64,000 nt of DNA from the NCBI GenBank assembly GCA_963760935.1, contig CAVXFB010000008.1, positions 682,001 to 746,000 on the forward strand, given 5' to 3'. Source of the DNA: CAVXFB01 sp963760935 (lineage in GTDB: Bacteria; Planctomycetota; Planctomycetia; Pirellulales; Thermoguttaceae). The position numbers and the translations under genes were made by a program. Position 1 is the stretch's first letter, and each line of letters begins with the position of its first letter. Below, piece by piece: positions 36,672 to 45,757 of the stretch. The notes beneath the pieces were generated by a model. It saw only the letters and a list, made by a program, of their open reading frames with translations, made no database searches and was not told the origin of the DNA.

Positions 36672-37832
36672 CTACGCTCTGAGGAACGTGCGATTGCGAT
36701 AGAGATACCAGAGAATGATCCAGAGCAGGCCGACTTCGCCGACGGCCCGGATCAACTCATCGAATGGAACAGGCCACTGATTGGCCAGTTCGAGCACAAG
36801 GGTATCGCTCAACTTGCGGTCGAAGACGTGGTCGAAGACATAGGCCAACAGGGCGTTGGCGCCAATGACGACGAAGGGGAACGACCACGATTTTATCCCC
36901 GCAATGTCGATGACGCCGTAGAACAGGGCCAAGAGCAGAAAACTCCAACCGCCGGCCCAAAGAATTGTCGAACTGGTCCAGAGGTGCCGACTCAAAGGCA
37001 CCCAGTAGCTCCAGACCCAGCCGCCGGCGATCAAGGCCAGCCCGATGCCGATCAGCAGGACGAGCTTTCGCTCGGCAGCCAGCCTTCCGCGCAACAGATG
37101 GCCCGACATCGTGCCCAACAGAACGGTTGCGGAGAAGCCAAGGCTTGTAAGAATCCACGTGAAGCTATGGTCGCGGCGAAAATTGCCCAGCACGAGTTCG
37201 TCGATATAGCGGGCGAGATTGACCGTCTTTTCATAGGTGCCCGCGGGATGACCGTCGAACGGCACGAAGGCCATTAGCGCCCAGTAGCTGACGATCAGCG
37301 CGATCAGCAGCGAGATCTGGCCTTTGAGCGACAGATGGAGCAGGGCCAGCGAGGCAACGACGTAACCCACTGCGATTGCTTGAAGCGTGTTGCTAAAGAA
37401 CTCCAGCCCTTCCCATTGATACTTCAACAGACTCCCTTGGGCCACCATACCGAGAATCCACAGCACAAAGAACCGCCGCGCGATGCGGGCGTAGGTGGGC
37501 CACAACGATTCGCCCCCCTCGACACGCTTGGCCAACGCGAACGGCATGGCAGCGCCAACGACGAACAAGAAGACGGGCATAATCAGATCCCAGGCGACGA
37601 ACCCCTGCCAGCGCGGATGCGTTACCTGTGTTTCAAAGGCGTCGTACCACATCGGACAAAGGCAGGCAACCAACGCCAGCGCCAACTCGCGTCCGCCCAT
37701 AATCCAGAACATCGTGAAGCCGCGCAGGGCGTCGAGTGAGACTAATCGCTGATTTGGCGGGGCCGAGGAGACAATGGCCGCGGCCCCAGAGCTGACGCGC
37801 GGAGATACCGGAACGGGTGTCGATTGAGCCAT
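36672..37832 (-). CDS. NagX / heparan-glucosaminide N-acetyltransferase-like membrane protein
   Basis: This 386-residue protein has about ten to eleven membrane helices. The opening LVSLDALRGFTMFWIMGGRE is the signature of the DUF5009/HGSNAT-like group, related to acyltransferase 3 proteins. WQGFVAWDLIMPVFLFVVGA and HSFTWILTSLGFSATVLLGT also fit. Such proteins transfer acetyl groups to amino sugars across the membrane or take up amino sugars. The ATG at 37832 gives MAQSTPVPVSPR. It is a single-gene unit. Confidence 0.88.
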   Translation of the reverse strand: MAQSTPVPVSPRVSSGAAAIVSSAPPNQRLVSLDALRGFTMFWIMGGRELALALVACLCPMWYDAFETQVTHPRWQGFVAWDLIMPVFLFVVGAAMPFALAKRVEGGESLWPTYARIARRFFVLWILGMVAQGSLLKYQWEGLEFFSNTLQAIAVGYVVASLALLHLSLKGQISLLIALIVSYWALMAFVPFDGHPAGTYEKTVNLARYIDELVLGNFRRDHSFTWILTSLGFSATVLLGTMSGHLLRGRLAAERKLVLLIGIGLALIAGGWVWSYWVPLSRHLWTSSTILWAGGWSFLLLALFYGVIDIAGIKSWSFPFVVIGANALLAYVFDHVFDRKLSDTLVLELANQWPVPFDELIRAVGEVGLLWIILWYLYRNRTFLRA

Positions 37833-38288
37833 CGGGAATATCCTGTCCATTGCGGCCAGCCGGCCGGATGATTTGCTTAGTTAGTGCGTCCCGTGAGCAG
37901 TCATAGGCAATTTCACGAATCACGGCGACACAGTTCAAGCACGTGTGAGTCTCTTCGAAGCGAGAATTCTACTCGACGGTGGTCGTGCGAGCAAACACCG
38001 TTCCTGGATGCTAGCATGTGTTCAGCGCCGGCTTGTCTCCGCATTTCTACGTTACGCTACGACCCTGGGCAACGGTTCTCGCGTAGGGATCGCAAAGTAC
38101 GTCCAGTGTGGCAGTCCCCCAACCAGCAATTCCCGTACCGGCCCAACAACCGGGAGTTCAAACTTGCCTAGCGGCGGCTACGTCCATCTCTTTCGCCACG
38201 GTCAGAAATCGGCTCCGCCGAAACGCCGCATCGAGCATTTGCCCCTTGCAATGGCCCGTGATAGGTCCTCTTCGTTCCTCACCGAACT
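37833..38288. other. Intergenic stretch without recognised features
   Basis: About 455 bp between the NagX-like start and the end of the EF-P paralogue gene. Open frames on the plus strand show no recognisable protein. I see no RNA gene or repeat of note. Confidence 0.5.
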
Positions 38289-38852
38289 TCACGCGCGCGA
38301 GAGGTAATCACCCGTCCGGGTGTCCACTTTGATCCGCTCGCCTTCGCTAAGATACTCCGGTACCTGCACGATCAGTCCGGTCTCGAGCGTGGCAGGCTTG
38401 GTTCGCGAGGTTGCCGACGCCCCCTTGATGCCCGGATCGCACTGGACGACGTTCAATTCAACCGTCACCGGCAGTTGGATGCCTACGCATTGATCGTTGT
38501 AGATCAGGGCTTGCACGCCGTCGAGATTCTCGGTGAGATACTTCAGCTCATCGGCCAGATCGTCGCATGGCAATGCGTATTGCTCATAGTTGCCATCGTC
38601 GAGAAAGTGGGCTTCAGTGGGATCGGAGTACATGAACTTGACCGGCCGCTTCTGGAAGTCGGCCTCGGCCAACGATTCGCCGCCACGCAGCGTAATGTCA
38701 ACCTTCTGCTTGGTAATGAGATTCCGCGCGCGGTATTTGTAAAACGTCGCGGCGCCGCGGGCCGACGGGCTCTGCACGTTGATCGTCTCGATCATGCACG
38801 GCGCACCCTGATAATTGACAATGTGTCCGCGTTTGATGTCTTTCGCAATCAT
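38289..38852 (-). CDS. efpL: Elongation factor P-like protein EfpL (YeiP)
   Basis: This 187-residue protein has the three beta domains of EF-P, which relieves ribosome stalling at polyproline. The tip loop reads INVQSPSARGAATFYKYRAR, as in EfpL/YeiP, with an Arg instead of the modified Lys of classical EF-P. CDPGIKGASATSRTKPATLE and VQVPEYLSEGERIKVDTRTG are the conserved C-terminal blocks. It is followed by a gene of unknown function. Whether a classical efp gene exists elsewhere cannot be told. Confidence 0.92.
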   Translation of the reverse strand: MIAKDIKRGHIVNYQGAPCMIETINVQSPSARGAATFYKYRARNLITKQKVDITLRGGESLAEADFQKRPVKFMYSDPTEAHFLDDGNYEQYALPCDDLADELKYLTENLDGVQALIYNDQCVGIQLPVTVELNVVQCDPGIKGASATSRTKPATLETGLIVQVPEYLSEGERIKVDTRTGDYLSRA

Positions 38853-38907
38853 GTTTTCGTGGGGCAGCAGCCACTGCCGACTGCCTACTGGAAACCAATC
38901 CTTTTGT

Positions 38908-39408
38908 TTACTCGTCCGTCAAAAAAGTTCCGGCCTGCGGGTCGACGGCCACACCCGAGGTCAATTTCGCCAAGGCCCCGAGGACTACCAGTAGAGCACT
39001 GGGATCGAGCATGCCATCCTCCTCAGACTCGGCTTCATCTTCTTCCGGCACCTGCTCGAAATGTAGCACATCGAAGCGGCCGTCGTACCTCTGCATTTGC
39101 TGCCAGGGAACGGGTGGCGGACTGTCGGGGCCGGCCTTCCTTAAGTCGTCGACGAGCGACGCCCCTTGTTCCAACACTTCGGCCCCTTCGGTGTAACAAA
39201 TGTCCAGTGCCGCGAAGTCGTCGGGCGAGATCAGCGTGAGCGAATCGATCTGCCCATGCTCATCGGCCGTCTGATTTGTCAACTGAAAATGCTTGTTCAG
39301 CGCGGACAATGCCTTGGTGACGCTGGCCATTTTCGGCCTGTTCTTCGCGTCGAACAGCACGAAGTACGTCTCCCGCCAGCGAAATCGATTGTCTTCAAAG
39401 GTCGACAT
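38908..39408 (-). CDS. Conserved hypothetical protein
   Basis: This 166-residue soluble protein begins MSTFEDNRFRWRETYFVLFD and continues NRPKMASVTKALSALNKHFQ. A Glu/Asp-rich stretch (PEEDEAESEED) lies near the end. No known domain can be named. It is on the same strand as, and upstream of, the EfpL gene with a 55 bp gap. The next gene upstream is a small 77-residue protein. Confidence 0.65.
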   Translation of the reverse strand: MSTFEDNRFRWRETYFVLFDAKNRPKMASVTKALSALNKHFQLTNQTADEHGQIDSLTLISPDDFAALDICYTEGAEVLEQGASLVDDLRKAGPDSPPPVPWQQMQRYDGRFDVLHFEQVPEEDEAESEEDGMLDPSALLVVLGALAKLTSGVAVDPQAGTFLTDE

Positions 39409-39426
39409 GATGGATCGTGCTAGTGG

Positions 39427-39660
39427 TTAGTTGTTAGTGGTCGGCGGTTTGTGGTCATGGCTTTGCCAAGCCTCAATGGCGACCAACACAGCATCTCGCT
39501 CTTCGCGGTTACCCCAGACGGATTCGCCTTGATCCAGACGGATTTCGTACTCCCCCTCGCGCTCGCAATCTTCGGAGCCGCAAAAATGCGGCAGCTCCGA
39601 TACCCATAGGATGCGGTACAAGGGGATGTGCTTGTCGTCGACGAGGCAGATAGCGGACAT
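39427..39660 (-). CDS. Small conserved protein, function unknown
   Basis: This 77-residue protein begins MSAICLVDDKHIPLYRILWV and has two cysteines (HFCGSEDCE), a strongly acidic middle and SVWGNREERDAVLVAIEAW near the end. GGGAGAACGA precedes the ATG at 39660. It immediately follows proC and precedes the 166-residue hypothetical gene, so all could be co-transcribed. The end of the gene overlaps a short AGTGGTTAG-type repeat. Confidence 0.65.
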   Translation of the reverse strand: MSAICLVDDKHIPLYRILWVSELPHFCGSEDCEREGEYEIRLDQGESVWGNREERDAVLVAIEAWQSHDHKPPTTNN

Positions 39661-39673
39661 TCGTTCTCCCATT

Positions 39674-40502
39674 TTAGTTCTTTGTACCCAACTCCACCGA
39701 ACGTTGAGTCGCCGCTTCGACCGCAGCCATGAGCACGGCGCCAGGCCGCCGAGTTCCAGGGCCTGCAAGCCGGCGATTGTAGTGCCGCCCGGGCTTGCCA
39801 CGCGATCTTTCAATACGGCCGGATGCTCGCCGGTCGACAGCACCATTTCGGCGGCACCGCGAACCGTTCGAGCTGCCATCTCGGCGGCCATGCCGCGCGG
39901 CAGCCCGACTTTCACGCCCGCGTCGCCGAGGGCCTCGATAATCACATAGACGAAGGCCGGACCGGAGCTGGCCAAGCCGGTCACGGCATCGAGAAGCTTC
40001 TCCTCGACTTGCCACGCGGCGCCCAGCGATCCGAGGAGCCGCGCCACCAGTGCACCGTCCTCCGTGGTCGCATGTTCGCCAAGACTATAGGCGCAGCGCC
40101 TTGGCCCACCAGACACGGAGTATTCGGCATGACGCGGATTAGACGCACTTCACTGCCTAGCCCCTGGGCCAGCGTGGCGAGCCGGATGCCGGCCGCGATG
40201 GATATGACGAGCCGATCACGAGGAATCTTTCCTCGCAAGCCGGCAGCGACTAGCGGCATTTGCTGCGGCTTGACGGCCATTATGATGATCTCTGACTCGG
40301 CCGCAACTCGGACGTTGTCGTCGGTAGTTGCTGCGCCAACCGCCTTGGCAAAACGCTGCCGCGCTTGCTCGTCGACGTCGGCAGCAAGCAAGCGATCGGC
40401 CGTCGCTAGCCCGGCCTTGATGAATCCTTGGGCCAAGGCCGTTGCCATCTGTCCGGCGCCGATCAATCCGATGTGCTGCTGCAACATAATCTTGCTTTTC
40501 AT
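39674..40502 (-). CDS. proC: Pyrroline-5-carboxylate reductase ProC (two frameshifts)
   Basis: ProC reduces pyrroline-5-carboxylate to proline with NAD(P)H. The N-terminal Rossmann part reads IGLIGAGQMATALAQGFIKA, with IIMAVKPQQMPLVAAGL and LIRVMPNTPCLVGQG. The protein continues in a second frame as AYSLGEHATTEDGALVARLL, LLDAVTGLASSGPAFVYVII and the signature ASPGGTTIAGLQALE, and ends in a third frame as MAAVEAATQRSVELGTKN. One base is missing near 40097 and one in the CC pair near 39752. Repaired, it is about 276 residues, the usual size. Both breaks look like sequencing errors. Confidence 0.88.
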
Positions 40503-40808
40503 CTCGCACGTGGTCGCCGTCGAAAACCTCTCGGAGGGGACCGATATTTCGCATTTCAGCCGCTAATGTAGCATCGAGCCTTCGAAGCGGCGAGAGCCAA
40601 AACATGCTTGTCGTGCCGTTCAACATATCACAAAGGGGCGACAGCGTGAAGATGCGTGGCCTACGGAAAATAGGCGGCGAGCCGAGCCGCGGATTGACCT
40701 GGACAAGGGCCATTTTTTTTGCGACAGTTCCGCCCCGGTTTTCGTCGCATCCGCCCGGAACGGGCGGTGTCGCGCACTTGTTCGGCTTCAGCAAAAGGAA
40801 TTGTGATC
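40503..40808. other. Divergent intergenic stretch
   Basis: About 305 bp between the divergent proC and the small secreted-protein gene. Promoters for both must lie here but none is clear enough to name. A run of eight T residues is present at 40712-40719. Confidence 0.45.
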
Positions 40809-41207
40809 ATGTTCGTACGGATCGCAAAAATCTTGTCGGCCACTCTAGTCTTCGCACTGTTGGCCACGGCGCGGCCGGCTGATGGCTGGTCGCTGAATCC
40901 CTTCGCGTCATCCGAGACCAAGGCGACCACCGTCAGAAAACCAGTGGCCAAGAAGGAGCCCTCGACGCTGGATAAGATCGGCACGGGCACCAAGGACTTT
41001 TTCAATAAGACCGGCGAGGCGTTGGGACTAAAGAAGCCGGAACCAAGGAAGCCAACCTACGCCATCGCCAAACCGCCGAAACTGCAACCGAGAAAGAAAT
41101 CGAAGTCGAACTCCTGGCTGCCGTCATTCTTGCAGCCGCAGGAGCCGCCGAAGCAAAAGAGCGTCGCCGATTGGATGACGGCAAACAAGCGTCCCGATCT
41201 CGATTAG
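40809..41207 (+). CDS. Small secreted basic protein, function unknown
   Basis: This 132-residue protein has a signal peptide (MFVRIAKILSATLVFALLATARPADG) and a Lys/Pro-rich mature part (for example EPSTLDKIGTGTKDFFNKTG and KPPKLQPRKKSKSNSWLPSF). Planctomycetes have similar proteins ending near a VADWM motif, as here (SVADWMTANKRP). Function unknown. It is followed by a small lipoprotein gene and selA on the same strand. Confidence 0.65.
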   Translation: MFVRIAKILSATLVFALLATARPADGWSLNPFASSETKATTVRKPVAKKEPSTLDKIGTGTKDFFNKTGEALGLKKPEPRKPTYAIAKPPKLQPRKKSKSNSWLPSFLQPQEPPKQKSVADWMTANKRPDLD

Positions 41208-41281
41208 CGGCGGCCGCCACGGCCAACATCGCGTCGGACGTTTCCACAGGCTGGCACGCGGACCTAACGGATGAATTGAAC

Positions 41282-41461
41282 ATGGGCCTTTGGCACCGGC
41301 TGGTCATCGCGATGGTGTTGCTCTCTGCCGGCTGCAGTTCTTCTTCTGGACCGGCAAAGAAACAGTCTTCGCCCTGGTTTGAAAGCGCAAAGGACCAAGC
41401 GTTGCGCAAGCAGGTCGAGGCCGATTCATTTCCGTCGGCCAAACAGGCGGGACTCCAATAA
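41282..41461 (+). CDS. Small lipoprotein
   Basis: This 59-residue protein starts MGLWHRLVIAMVLLSAGCSS, where LSAGC is a lipobox, so the cysteine is probably lipidated. The rest is short, with PWFESAKDQALRKQVEADSF. Below usual annotation length. Function unknown; it lies between two other plus-strand genes. Confidence 0.6.
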   Translation: MGLWHRLVIAMVLLSAGCSSSSGPAKKQSSPWFESAKDQALRKQVEADSFPSAKQAGLQ

Positions 41462-41738
41462 TCCCGTTGCTGCTCGTGCAATCTCTCGACGCATTCTTCT
41501 CCAGGTAACCGGGCTCTGGTTGGTTGCCGTCGTTCCGTGAGCAATGCAGGACCGAATAGTCGTCCGTTTGCCGCCGATGGCATCGCGCCTTGAGCGGGCG
41601 ACGCCAGTTCGGTCCGGTCCTATCTCGCCGCAATTCGCCGTCGAGGGCCGTTGGATGTGTTGCATTGTCTTCCGCGCGGCCGATAGAATGGCGATACTCC
41701 GTTGGCTGTCATTGACTTCCCCACATCGCATCTGCACT

Positions 41739-43160
41739 ATGTCGCCCAATCCGTTACGCGGTCTGCCTTCGGTTCATGAACTGTTAGAAAGCCCTCCGCT
41801 CAAAAAATTGGTGGAGCGGATCAGTCACAACGCACTGGTTGCCGGCGTGCGGACCGTGTTGGAGGAAGTCGGCCATGAGTTGCAGACGGCCGCCTCGGAT
41901 CGAACCCTGCCAAGCGTCTCGGACCTGGCCGAACGGGTCGCTCGTCGCGTAGTCGCGACCCCTGCAGCGGCGCTTCAGCCCGTGATCAACGCGACTGGGC
42001 AGTTTCTGGACCATGGCCTAGGGCGGGCCCCGCTCGCGGAAGAAGCCATTGCCGAAATGGCGGCCGTAGCTCGCGAATATGCCAGCCTCGATATCAATTT
42101 GGCGAGCGGCCGACCGTGCCAGCGAGGTGCAGAAATCGAAGACCTGTTGCGAGGCTTCTGCGGCGCCGAAGCTGCCTTCGTGGTCAATAATAATGCCGCC
42201 GCTACCATACTTTCGCTGGCCGCGTTGGCAAGCGGTCGCGACGTGCTGATTTCGCGCAGCCAGTTGATCAGCGTCGGTCGCAGCTATCACGTGCCCGACG
42301 CCGTGGCAGCCAGCGGCGCCGTGCTTCGTGAGGTTGGCACGACGAATAAGACGGAGATCGACGACTACGTCCGCGCAATCACTTCGGCAACGGCCGTGAT
42401 TATGCTCGTTCGACAGGCCGCGGGACCTAACGCATCGCAAGGCGCGGTGTCACTTGCCGAGTTGGTTGGCCTGGGCAAGCAGCGCCGCCTGCCGGTGATT
42501 CATAATCTTGGCTCGGCCACAGTGATCGACCTTGAGCCGCTGGGCATCGCCGGCCAACCGGTGGTCGGCGAGAGCATTGCCGCCGGGGCCGACCTTGTTC
42601 TATTGAGTGGCGACAAACTATTGGGAGGTCCGCAATGCGGTATCATCGTGGGCCGTGCGGCGCTGATCGAGACAATCAAGGGCCATCCGCTGGCACGGGC
42701 GATGCGTGTCGATAAATTGCGGCTGGCCGCCTTGGCCGCCACTTTGCGTTTGTATCGCGATCCGCAACAGGCACGGCTGAGCATTCCAATCTTGCACCTG
42801 CTGACCACCGCGCCTGAGAACCTGAAGAATCGGGCCGAACGATTGGCGCCCCAGGCAGCGGCGGCGCCGGCGATCGCCGAGGCGGAAGCCGTGGCCGACA
42901 CAACACGTTTGGATCGGCTGGGGGAGCCGACGTGCGACATGCCGACATGGTGCCTGGCCCTGCGACCTGCAGCCATGACGGTGGACGGACTGGCCGCGGC
43001 GCTGCGCGCCGGCACCCCCGCTGTGGTCGGGCGATTGGGGGGAGATCGTCTCCTCTTGGATCTGCGTACAGTGCCGCCAGTGCAGGATATTCCGCTTATT
43101 CGTGCGCTCGAGCGACTGGGCGAACGGGAGGGTTCAAGCGAACTGGCCGATAAACTATAA
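41739..43160 (+). CDS. selA: L-seryl-tRNA(Sec) selenium transferase SelA
   Basis: SelA is a PLP enzyme that converts seryl-tRNA(Sec) to selenocysteinyl-tRNA(Sec) using selenophosphate. The 473-residue protein has the N-terminal domain (LRGLPSVHELLESPPLKKLV), AVINATG-type region (LQPVINATGQFLDHGLGRAP), AFVVNNNAAATILSLAALA, REVGTTNKTEIDDY, and the PLP lysine in VLLSGDKLLGGPQCGIIVGR. The ATG at 41739 is chosen because upstream residues have no family similarity. selB and tRNA(Sec) are not in this window. Its presence implies that the organism makes selenoproteins. Confidence 0.94.
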   Translation: MSPNPLRGLPSVHELLESPPLKKLVERISHNALVAGVRTVLEEVGHELQTAASDRTLPSVSDLAERVARRVVATPAAALQPVINATGQFLDHGLGRAPLAEEAIAEMAAVAREYASLDINLASGRPCQRGAEIEDLLRGFCGAEAAFVVNNNAAATILSLAALASGRDVLISRSQLISVGRSYHVPDAVAASGAVLREVGTTNKTEIDDYVRAITSATAVIMLVRQAAGPNASQGAVSLAELVGLGKQRRLPVIHNLGSATVIDLEPLGIAGQPVVGESIAAGADLVLLSGDKLLGGPQCGIIVGRAALIETIKGHPLARAMRVDKLRLAALAATLRLYRDPQQARLSIPILHLLTTAPENLKNRAERLAPQAAAAPAIAEAEAVADTTRLDRLGEPTCDMPTWCLALRPAAMTVDGLAAALRAGTPAVVGRLGGDRLLLDLRTVPPVQDIPLIRALERLGEREGSSELADKL

Positions 43161-43271
43161 TGGGTCTGGCGACCACTTCGCACTTTTGAACAGAGCTAGC
43201 CAACGCCGTCTACGAAACGCCTACCCTGGCCGGCTGCTAGCCCTACCCTCCCCGCACGGAGACTACGAACT

Positions 43272-44102
43272 TTGCGATCTCCGCTCCCCCGTCTAACGCT
43301 AATCGCGACTCTGGCGTGGCTCCCCGTCGGGTGCTTTGCCCTGGAGACGGGCATCACGGCGAAGTTCCATCCCTGGGGCTCGTTCGATGCGGGGGCATGG
43401 AAGACGGTGCGCGTCGTCACCGAAACGCTCGATGCCGGAGGTCAGGTGGTGGGCACGAGTGTTGCCGACACGACGACGACGCTCGTTAGTGTCGACGACG
43501 TCGGCGTGACGCTTGAAATTCACGCCTGCATGGAAGTCGCCGGCAAACGTTTCGAGGCCGACCCGCAAACGGTCAAGCAAGGGTTTCATGGCGAGTTGCT
43601 CGGCACGGACCTGAAGGTTCAGAACCCGACCCCGGGCGAGGTGGCCATCGAAGGTCGAAAGTTCCCGTGCAAGGTGCAACAACTGGAATCGACCGTTGGC
43701 AACGGCAAGACTGCCACCACAATCTATTACTCGACCTCCGTCGCGCCGTACATCCTCAAACGCAAGAGCGTCAACAAGAACCCAGACAGTGAAACGGTGG
43801 TCGACGTGGTATCACTGAAGGATCCCGTCGAACTGCGCGGAGAAACGAAGAAGGGCATCAAACTTCGAACCGTTTACACAAATGGCAACGGCACCGTGAC
43901 CACGCTGGCCGACGTCGTTCCCGACGTGCCTGGCGGCGTCATTTCCAGCCGCTCGAACGAGGTCGACAAGACCGGTCGCGTCGTGCGGCGGAGCACGCTA
44001 ACGTTGATCGACTATGGCACGGAGCCGCAGAAGGACCGTACCGGCCTCTTCCGTAAGCGTCCGCCGCGCCGCGTCAAGCAGGCCTCGCGTCACGGACCCT
44101 GA
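43272..44102 (+). CDS. Secreted hypothetical protein
   Basis: This 276-residue protein begins from a TTG codon with a signal peptide (MRSPLPRLTLIATLAWLPVG) and contains a possible lipobox (LPVGC). The mature part looks beta-rich (GSFDAGAWKTVRVVTETLDA, VGTSVADTTTTLVSVDDVG) and the end is very basic (RKRPPRRVKQASRHG). No family recognised. It is convergent with phoU, with a gap of 54 bp. Confidence 0.65.
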   Translation: MRSPLPRLTLIATLAWLPVGCFALETGITAKFHPWGSFDAGAWKTVRVVTETLDAGGQVVGTSVADTTTTLVSVDDVGVTLEIHACMEVAGKRFEADPQTVKQGFHGELLGTDLKVQNPTPGEVAIEGRKFPCKVQQLESTVGNGKTATTIYYSTSVAPYILKRKSVNKNPDSETVVDVVSLKDPVELRGETKKGIKLRTVYTNGNGTVTTLADVVPDVPGGVISSRSNEVDKTGRVVRRSTLTLIDYGTEPQKDRTGLFRKRPPRRVKQASRHGP

Positions 44103-44156
44103 ATCGGCATGATAGTCGGGTCGTGTCGCAGCGCAGGATACCACGTGATACTTTTG

Positions 44157-44816
44157 CTATTCGTGCGCGCGATGGCGCACGATAGTGCCGTTGACCATGT
44201 AGATTACGTCTTCGGCAATGTTGACCGAGTAGTCGGCAATCCGTTCGAGATTGCGGGAGACGGCCAAGAACTTCAGGAGGCGGCTGGTTAGTTCGGGTTG
44301 CCGCCGCGCCGCTTCTTCGATCTTCACCCGCATGTCGTGTTTCATGCGGTCGACTTCGTCGTCGCGATTGTAAACGGATTCGGCCAGTTCGGGGTTCATG
44401 TTCACTAACGAGTCCAGGCTGTCGCCGAGCATCAACTGGACCTTTTCCCACATGCCGGCGATATCGATGGAAAAATCCAACGGTGGCCCGACGGCGATGG
44501 CTGCGGCCTTGCGAGCGATGTTCACGGCCAAGTCGCCGATCTGCTCCAGATCGTTGTTGATCTTCAATACGGCGACGATCAGCCGCAGGTCGGTGGCCAC
44601 GGGCTGGTAAAGGGCCAGCATCTTCAGGCACTCCTCCTCGACCTCGACTTCGCGCCGGTCGACCTCGGCGTCGCGTCGCTCGACTTCCAAAGCGGCGTCT
44701 TCAGCTCGTCGCAAGAAGGCGTCGATAGCCGTCTGCACCTGGTCTTCGACCACTGCGCATAAGGAGAGCAGATGCTTCTTGAGCGTTTCGATTTCTCGCT
44801 GTAGATGGACCGACAT
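44157..44816 (-). CDS. phoU: Phosphate transport regulator PhoU
   Basis: PhoU is a metal-binding helical protein that couples the Pst transporter to Pho two-component signalling. The 219-residue protein has the two repeated three-helix bundles, with HLQREIETLKKHLLSLCAVV and, at the conserved metal/contact motifs, RLIVAVLKINNDLEQIGDLA and LKFLAVSRNLERIADYSVNI. It is the last gene of the pstSCAB-phoU cluster and, unlike the rest, is not frameshifted. ATG at 44816. Confidence 0.95.
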   Translation of the reverse strand: MSVHLQREIETLKKHLLSLCAVVEDQVQTAIDAFLRRAEDAALEVERRDAEVDRREVEVEEECLKMLALYQPVATDLRLIVAVLKINNDLEQIGDLAVNIARKAAAIAVGPPLDFSIDIAGMWEKVQLMLGDSLDSLVNMNPELAESVYNRDDEVDRMKHDMRVKIEEAARRQPELTSRLLKFLAVSRNLERIADYSVNIAEDVIYMVNGTIVRHRAHE

Positions 44817-44849
44817 GGCTGCTTGATTCCTGCTACGTGTGTCTCGATC

Positions 44850-45687
44850 TTACCCGAACCGGCCGGTAATGTAATCCTCGGTTTCCTTCTTTTCAGGCTT
44901 GGTGAACAATTGCTTGGTCGGGCCGAATTCCACGAGTTCGCCTTCGTAGAGGAAGGCCGTGTAGTCGGACACGCGGGCCGCCTGCTGCATGTTATGCGTC
45001 ACGATGATGATCGTGTAGTCGCGGCGAAGCTCCGCGATCAGGTCTTCGATGCGGGTGGTAGACCGCGGATCCAAGCGCCGAGCATGGCTCGTCCATGAGG
45101 ATGATTTCGGGGCTGACGGCAATTGCCCGGGCGATGCACAGCCGCTGGTGCTGGCCGCCGGAGAACCCCAGAGCCGAATCGTGCAGCCGACCTTCGATTT
45201 CTTCCCACAGGGCCGCGCGGCGCAGGCTCTTCTCCACGGCCTCGTCGAGCACCCTCCGGTCGCGAACGCCGGCGATGCGCAGGCCATACGCCACGTTCTC
45301 GTAGATCGATTTTGGGAAAGGAACGGCTTTCTGAAACACCATGCCGACTTTGCGGCGCAGTTCGATCACGTCCAAACCGGGATCGTTGACCTCGACGCCG
45401 TCGAGGAGGATGCTGCCGGTAATGGTCACGTCGTCGATCAGGTCGTTCATGCGGTTCAGGCAGCGCAACAGCGTCGACTTGCCGCAGCCCGATGGCCCGA
45501 TCAAGGCCGTGACTTGGTTGCGCGGAAAATCCATCGAAATGTTGGTGACCGCTTCCTTCGACCCATAGTAGAGAGAAAGGTCTCGAACATGGACGATCGA
45601 GTCCGCCGGAAGCGCATCGCGCCTGGCAGCGTCAGATTGCGGCGTCGTGGCAACAGCTTGCTGCGGCGTGTCCAATGTGGCGTTCAT
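44850..45687 (-). CDS. pstB: Phosphate ABC transporter ATP-binding protein PstB (frameshifted)
   Basis: PstB hydrolyses ATP for phosphate uptake. Walker A (LIGPSGCGKSTLLRCLNRMN), PFPKSIYENVAYGLRIAG, and the signature GFSGGQHQRLCIARAIAVSP with the Walker B region (IILMDEPCSALG) lie in one frame. The end (DPRSTTRIEDLIAELRRDYT, IVTHNMQQAARVSDYTAFLY, DYITGRFG) is in another. One extra T at GCGCTTGGATCC near 45075 explains the break. Repaired length is about 279 residues. The ATG at 45687 has GAAGGAACATCCC upstream. It lies between pstA and phoU. Confidence 0.92.
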
Positions 45688-45757
45688 GGGATGTTCCTTC
45701 TCGGGTTTCATGGCGGAATGTCTTGCACGTCGACTTAATAAATGGTTCACGGAATTC

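Noticed and set aside
38140..38175. tRNA-like GGGAGTTCAAACTTGCC stretch
   Set aside because: No matching acceptor or anticodon stems could be formed around it.
37945..38307. A 120-codon plus-strand frame in the stretch between the NagX-like and EfpL genes
   Set aside because: No ribosome binding site, no recognisable sequence, and it overlaps the end of efpL.
40712..40719. T-run upstream of the small secreted-protein gene as a terminator
   Set aside because: No GC-rich stem directly precedes the run on the matching strand.
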